DNA of 43,842 nt, from positions 1-43,842 of the forward strand of contig NZ_JAGMUL010000149.1 of assembly GCF_019049285.1 (NCBI RefSeq), in the 5' to 3' direction. The position numbers and the translations under genes were made by a program. Below, one piece after another: positions 39,683 to 43,842 of the stretch. The notes under the pieces were generated by a model, which was given only the letters and a program-made list of their open reading frames with translations, was not told the origin of the DNA and ran no database searches. How positions within the stretch are numbered: position 1 is the first letter of the stretch; each line of letters begins with the position of its first letter. This DNA comes from Streptomyces sp. AC550_RSS872 (GTDB lineage Bacteria; Actinomycetota; Actinomycetes; Streptomycetales; Streptomycetaceae).

Positions 39683-41635
39683 TCAGACAGCGATGATCCG
39701 CCACTGCTCCTCAGGCGCACGGTTGTACGTGGACTGGTTGATGTTGGCCCCGTCGGCGGTCGAGCCGCCGTCGACGTTCAGCGACAGTCCGCTGAACCGG
39801 TTGGTGAGGTAGTAGTAGCCGTCGCCGGTCGGCGTGACCGCCCAGTGCTGCTGGGGAACGTTGTCGTCGCTGTAGATGGCGACGTTCCCGCCCTCCGCCC
39901 GCGAGAGTCCGGCCACCTCCATCAGCTTGCCGCTGTTCACGTTCTTGATCTCGTAGTAGCCGTCTCCCGTGGAGGCGAAGGTCCACTTCTGGGCGGTGTT
40001 GTTCAGCCACGGCCACTGCTGGATGTTGGTGCCGTTGGCAGTGCCGAAGTTGAACACGTCGGCGACTTTGCCGCTCTTGCGGTTGACGATGCGGTAGACC
40101 GTGCCGTTGCCCGGCAGGACTCTCGACACCAGGGCCGGCTTGGCCGTCCGACCGCCGATATTGACGCCGCCGATGTTGGCGTAGCCGCCGGTGGCCGCTT
40201 TGGCCTGGATCCGTACGAAGCCCACGTTCCGGGCGGGCCATTCGGCCACCTTGGTGGCGCGGTCGCCGGCCCAGGTGCCGGTGGCGACCTGGGTGAAGTT
40301 CGTGCCGTCGGTGCTGGTGGAGATGGTGTACGAGGTGATGTCGCCGTCGGTCGAGTTGTTGCGGTTCCACTGCTTGGGCAGGTACTCAAGGGTGGAGACG
40401 TTGCTCCACACCCCGCCCAGGTCGATCGTGATCGAGTGGGGCAGGGCCGGGGACAGTCCCCACGTCGACCAGCAGGTCTCGTAGCCCCTGTCGCTCAGCC
40501 CGTCGATGGCGTTGAGCGGCCCCTCGCCGGTGCGGAATCCGGTGGCGTAGGCGCTGACGGGGGTCACGGGGTGTTCGGCGCGGGGCATCTGGGCGGGCAG
40601 TCGCGGGCGGGAGGTGTTCGGGCTCCAGGCCGCCCCGACTTCGGCGAGTCGGTTGACGATGTTGGTGTCCAGCTTGCCGTTGCGGTTGGGCGGGCAGTTG
40701 AGGATGAACGACGTGTACTTCGGTTCCAGGTCCGCCAGGTGGGACAGGATCGCGTCCTTGCTCATCGGGTCCTCGGTCGCCGTGTGCGGATGCCAGAACC
40801 AGCCCCTGCTGATCGTCTGTCCCTGCGTGGCAGCGTAGGTGTTCCCGGCCGGCGCGGTGATGCCCATCGGCTCCTCGAAGTAGATCGCGTCGCCGAGGAA
40901 CGGCACCGACAGCGCACCATGGTCGATCATGACGATGTCCGGCTGGAGCGACTTCACGTGCTCACGGATCCGCTGGTAGGACACCGCCTGCTGGCCCATC
41001 TGCCACGCGTAACCGTCGGTGACGAACATGTCGATGGTGCCGTAGTTGGTGAGCAGCTCGGTGATCTGGCCGAGGATGAAGGTCATGTCGCTGGGCTGGA
41101 TGGCATCGGTGGGCTCGAGCCCTGCCTTCGCGTGCCGGGTCTCCCACGCCTCGACGCCGAAGGTGCGGTCCCATATCGAGTAGTAGAAACCAACCCTCAG
41201 CCCCTTCGCCCGGAAGGCGTCGCAGTACGCCTTCACCACGTCCTGCTTGTAGGAGCTGTTCGCGACGTTCTGGGTTCCATAGGCGCTCGGCCACAGGGCG
41301 AAGCCGTCATGATGCTTGGTCGTCAGGAGGCCGTAACTCATCTTCGCCGCCGCGGCGGCGGCCGCCCACTGGGCACAGTCCACGGCCGTGGGGGCGAACC
41401 GAGCGGGGTTCTGGTTCGGGGCGGCCCACTCCTCGTTGGTGAACGTGCCCAGGCTGAAGTGGTTGAACATGCCGAACCGCATGTTCACCAGCTTTTCCAG
41501 GTTGGTCTGGGGGTCCGCGGCGGCCGCCTCCGCCAGCAGGCGTGACAACGCGGGGGTCACGGGCAGCGCGGTCGCGGCCACAGCGGCGCCCGCGGCGCCC
41601 AGCAGCGTGCGTCGGGACAGTCTTCCTGACGACAT
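39683..41635 (-). CDS. secreted GH29 alpha-L-fucosidase with CBM32-like and ricin domains
   Basis: A 650-aa exported enzyme, of a different GH29 branch from the one at 25244. The Tat signal is SRRTLLGAAGAAVAA (about 7-21, cleavage near 40). The barrel (about 45-340) has MRFGMFNHFSLGTF, LLTTKHHDGFALWPS and IDMFVTDGYAW; Asp207 is the likely nucleophile. ILNCPPNRNGKLD closes the catalytic domain. Residues about 355-495 form an F5/8-type (CBM32-like) module with HSITIDLGGVWSNVSTLEYLP. Residues 505-650 form a ricin-B-type domain with QQW, QKW, QQHW and EEQW elements. Start ATG at 41635. Its 171-nt leader runs to conserved element B. Confidence 0.92.
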   Translation of the reverse strand: MSSGRLSRRTLLGAAGAAVAATALPVTPALSRLLAEAAAADPQTNLEKLVNMRFGMFNHFSLGTFTNEEWAAPNQNPARFAPTAVDCAQWAAAAAAAKMSYGLLTTKHHDGFALWPSAYGTQNVANSSYKQDVVKAYCDAFRAKGLRVGFYYSIWDRTFGVEAWETRHAKAGLEPTDAIQPSDMTFILGQITELLTNYGTIDMFVTDGYAWQMGQQAVSYQRIREHVKSLQPDIVMIDHGALSVPFLGDAIYFEEPMGITAPAGNTYAATQGQTISRGWFWHPHTATEDPMSKDAILSHLADLEPKYTSFILNCPPNRNGKLDTNIVNRLAEVGAAWSPNTSRPRLPAQMPRAEHPVTPVSAYATGFRTGEGPLNAIDGLSDRGYETCWSTWGLSPALPHSITIDLGGVWSNVSTLEYLPKQWNRNNSTDGDITSYTISTSTDGTNFTQVATGTWAGDRATKVAEWPARNVGFVRIQAKAATGGYANIGGVNIGGRTAKPALVSRVLPGNGTVYRIVNRKSGKVADVFNFGTANGTNIQQWPWLNNTAQKWTFASTGDGYYEIKNVNSGKLMEVAGLSRAEGGNVAIYSDDNVPQQHWAVTPTGDGYYYLTNRFSGLSLNVDGGSTADGANINQSTYNRAPEEQWRIIAV

Positions 41636-41805
41636 GGGGCTTACTCCTACGTCCAGGGGGATTCGGCGTATGCATCTACGGGAAACCGCCCGTCCGTTCG
41701 CGGGAGGGAGGCCGTAAGCCCCGACGATGCGGGCACGAGGGCATCCCTTGGCGGAGAGAACACACGAGTGGCGCGGTACTCCTGGGTGTCAGGTACCGGT
41801 GTTAT

Positions 41806-41939
41806 GCATGAAGCTCGGTCATGCAGCCCGTCCATGTCAACGGGCGTGCAGGGATGAACTGCCGTCTACGGGAAGTCGTTCTGCCCGTTAATGGCAGTGA
41901 TGTTGCGATTGGCACGTCGCTATACATCGCATGTCTGGC
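41806..41939 (-). promoter_or_regulatory. conserved upstream element B (shared with first fucosidase)
   Basis: Block 1 (41806-41858) matches 27530-27582: GCATGAAG, GTCATG, ATGTCAACGGG and GTGCAGGGATGAA are identical and the 10-nt middle part varies. Block 2 (41907-41939) shares ACAT-GCATGTCTG with 27632-27664 (23 of 33 bases by hand count). The gap between blocks is 48-49 nt in both. It lies 171 nt before the fucosidase ATG, and the intervening leader shows nothing else. Confidence 0.65.
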
Positions 41940-42030
41940 GTGTCCTTGAAGACCCCACGGACTACTGCTGTCGGAGGTATTGACGCGTTCCGGCTCCCAC
42001 GCCTAACGTCTGCCCGACCGTACGAACATC

Positions 42031-42046
42031 GTTCGATTTATCGAAC
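42031..42046 (+). promoter_or_regulatory. 16-bp operator-like palindrome upstream of GH43 gene
   Basis: GTTCGATTTATCGAAC is a perfect 7-2-7 inverted repeat in the 876-nt gap between the divergent fucosidase and GH43 genes. It is AT-rich against the background and lies 466 nt before the GH43 start. It resembles a dimeric repressor operator; the cognate regulator is unknown. Confidence 0.55.
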
Positions 42047-42511
42047 GTCTCACTTCGGCGGACAGGGAGTCGGCTACGGAGGCTTCCTTCCACCGGGCAC
42101 TGGGAGGCACACCGCACGGCGCGTCAGCGGTCAGGACCTGGAGGCGGAGACCGGGTCGACCGCCGCTGACTTCGCCGTACCCGAAGGCCGTTGGGCTTGG
42201 GCAAGAGAGAAACACAGGAGGCAAACAGGAGCCGCACGAGAACGGGACGCCGCAGCGGCACATGCGAGGAGCCGCCTCGCAGGAGCCGAAAGAAGCACCA
42301 GACCTCTCGCCGCGCGCCCACGCGCGCCCACCACGGCGAAGTGCACCCGCACACAGGAGACACACCGCTACCCGGATCCAGCCGGCCCCTTCCGCGTCGT
42401 GCGGCAGCCGGTCCTGTCCCGCCAACACCGAGACCGAACTTCCCCCCGCGCCACCCCGATTTGGGCACTCTTCGCCCGGTGATGGCCTTTGCAGAACGAC
42501 AGGAGACGTAT
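42047..42511 (+). other. long leader region before GH43 gene
   Basis: About 465 nt between the palindrome and the GH43 start. Reading frames are open on both strands but have no family-like content or ribosome site. The segment around 42200-42260 is purine-rich with repeated CAGGAG-like strings (near 42218, 42228 and 42353). It may be a long 5' untranslated region, or the promoter may lie closer to the gene. No gene is supported. Confidence 0.35.
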
Positions 42512-43842
42512 ATGTCCGCGCTTCGCGCCCGGCTGTCGGCGGTATTGCTCGCCGTATGCCTGCTCCTCACATCACAAGCCTTGATCACACCGGACCGGGC
42601 GGCCGCCGCCGACCCGGGCTACCTGATGCTGCACTTCACCGGGGAGGGGTCTACCGGTCAGCAGATGTACCTCTCGCACAGCGCGGACGGCCTGCACTGG
42701 AACGACCTCAACGGCGGGGCGCCGATCCTGCGCTCCAACCTCGGCACGAAGGGGGTGCGAGACCCCGCACTGGTGAGATCCCCCGACGGCAGCAAGTACT
42801 GGATCATCGCGACCGACCTGTGCTGGGGCTGCGGGTCGACCGTGGACGGGTCCATCAACAACGGCAGCCGCAGCATCGTGGTGTGGGAGTCGACGGACCT
42901 GGTCAACTGGTCGGAGCCGTGGCTGCTCAACGTCGCCGGCAAGATCCCCGACGGACGCAACGCCTGGGCGCCGGAGGCGATCTTCAACCCCGAGACAAAC
43001 GACTACGTCCTGTACTGGGCGACGAACGTGCCCCAGGACGGCAAGACGAAGCACCGCATCTTCTACGCCCGGACCAAGGACTTCCGCTCCATCACCACCC
43101 CGCAGATCTACATCGACCGCCCCGGCACCCAGGAACTCATCGACACCCAGATCGTCGAAGTGCCGGCCGGAGTAGGTAACTACCGCTACGTACGCGCCTC
43201 CGGCGACGGCCAGATCACCCTCGAAGGCAGCAACTCGATCCTCGGGACGTGGACCAACCTCGGCAACCTCTCCGGCATCGGCCTGACCGGCGCCCAGGTC
43301 GAGGGCCCGATGTGGATGAAGTTCCGCGACCGCAACGAGTGGATCCTGTACCTCGACCAGTACGCCTCCCGCGGCGGGTACATGCCGGTCGCCACGACCA
43401 ACCCGTCCAACCCCGGCAGCTACAAGCTCCCGGCATCGGGAAGCTACAACCTGGGCGTCAACAAGAAGCGCCACGGTTCGATCCTGCCCCTGACGGCCGC
43501 CGAGGAGACCCGTGTGCTCGCCCGCTGGGCCGGCACCCCGGCCAAGCGGCTCCAGTCGTTCAACTTCCAGGACCGGTACGTGCGGCACGCCAACTTCGAC
43601 GTGCGCATCGACCAGAACATCACCGGCCCGGACGCCCAGTTCCGGCTGCGGCCCGGCCTGGCCGGCAGCGGCACCGTCTCCTTCGAGTCGGTGAACTACC
43701 CCGGCTACTTCCTGCGGCACGCCAACAACGACTTCCAGCTGGTGCGCAACGACGGCACCGCCCAGTTCGCCGCGGACGCCACCTTCCGCCAGGTCGCCGG
43801 CCTCGCCGACTCCACCTGGTCCTCCTTCCAGTCCTACAACCA
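42512..43842 (+). CDS. secreted GH43 glycosidase with AbfB (CBM42) domain, truncated by window end
   Basis: At least 443 aa are present; the gene runs off the right edge. A Sec-type signal (ARLSAVLLAVCLLLTSQAL, cut near AAAA at 31-34) is followed by a five-bladed GH43 propeller. The catalytic base is Asp84 in VRDPALVRSP. The pKa-modulating acidic residue is at about 155 in NAWAPEAIF, and the acid Glu is at about 264 in QVEGPMWMKF. From about 346 an AbfB arabinofuranose-binding domain starts with LQSFNFQDRYVRHANFDVRI and its repeat YPGYFLRHANNDFQL. It would act on arabinose- or xylose-containing polysaccharides. The ATG at 42512 follows AGGAG by six bases. Confidence 0.9.
   Translation, partial: MSALRARLSAVLLAVCLLLTSQALITPDRAAAADPGYLMLHFTGEGSTGQQMYLSHSADGLHWNDLNGGAPILRSNLGTKGVRDPALVRSPDGSKYWIIATDLCWGCGSTVDGSINNGSRSIVVWESTDLVNWSEPWLLNVAGKIPDGRNAWAPEAIFNPETNDYVLYWATNVPQDGKTKHRIFYARTKDFRSITTPQIYIDRPGTQELIDTQIVEVPAGVGNYRYVRASGDGQITLEGSNSILGTWTNLGNLSGIGLTGAQVEGPMWMKFRDRNEWILYLDQYASRGGYMPVATTNPSNPGSYKLPASGSYNLGVNKKRHGSILPLTAAEETRVLARWAGTPAKRLQSFNFQDRYVRHANFDVRIDQNITGPDAQFRLRPGLAGSGTVSFESVNYPGYFLRHANNDFQLVRNDGTAQFAADATFRQVAGLADSTWSSFQSYN

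Noticed and set aside
41931..42482. 183-codon plus-strand frame in the leader of the GH43 gene
   Set aside because: No family resemblance, no ribosome site, Arg/Ala/Thr-rich shadow composition, and it contains the operator palindrome.
42124..42588. Minus-strand frames over the GH43 leader and signal peptide
   Set aside because: Shadow frames with Cys/Ser/Arg-rich composition and no motifs.

Overview
The window is high-GC actinobacterial DNA, most likely from a Streptomyces or close relative. The signs are strong third-position G/C bias, GTG and TTG starts, many 4-nt GTGA/ATGA gene overlaps, a DUF6479-type small membrane protein, mycobacterial-style QcrB/CtaD/CtaF proteins, Tat-exported glycosidases with ricin-type lectin tails, and LacI/ROK-era sugar loci. 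No rRNA, tRNA or CRISPR array was seen.

Left end (1-1.6 kb): a Tn3-type serine resolvase with a res-like site directly abutting its start codon, followed by two decayed gene tails (FAD-dependent oxidoreductase and haloacid-dehalogenase-like). This looks like a scar of past mobile-element activity.

1.6-14.2 kb, energy and stress block: an acyl-CoA dehydrogenase, a Cys-rich four-helix-bundle protein, two small actinobacterial proteins, an orphan cytochrome b (QcrB-like) facing a CtaD-CtaF terminal-oxidase pair, polyphosphate kinase 2, a two-domain universal stress protein preceded by a 32-bp tandem repeat, a GH65 disaccharide phosphorylase coupled to a beta-phosphoglucomutase-like HAD enzyme, and a TPR protein.

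14.2-20 kb: a MarR-family regulator with damaged putative targets (an LLM flavin monooxygenase with internal deletions and a frameshifted NmrA protein), linked by a repeated operator-like palindrome. Then come a GH1 beta-glucosidase with a perfect LacI-type operator, a LacI regulator, a GH43 relic, and a frameshifted membrane-protein ORF.

20-25 kb, carboxylate/peptide uptake: cstA plus its small YbdD-like partner, divergent from an SSS-family symporter that is translationally coupled to an ECF sigma factor and a single-span membrane protein. Twin GCAAnnnTTGC palindromes lie in the shared intergenic region.

25-42 kb, the centrepiece: an L-fucose-type (6-deoxy-L-galactose) utilisation locus. 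Two secreted GH29 alpha-L-fucosidases flank an RbsABC-type importer and a catabolic operon: L-fuconate dehydratase, lactonase, FucU mutarotase, zinc alcohol dehydrogenase, KduD, KDPG aldolase, KDG-type kinase, aldo-keto reductase and a GntR/FCD regulator. The two fucosidases share a conserved two-block upstream element. The enzyme set lacks the 2,4-diketo-3-deoxy-L-fuconate hydrolase of the known oxidative fucose route but contains a KduD-kinase-aldolase set. I infer that it could carry L-galactose (and perhaps L-fucose) through a C5 epimerisation into the Entner-Doudoroff pool.

Right end: a secreted GH43 enzyme with an AbfB (CBM42) domain, cut by the window edge, behind a long leader with a strong palindrome.
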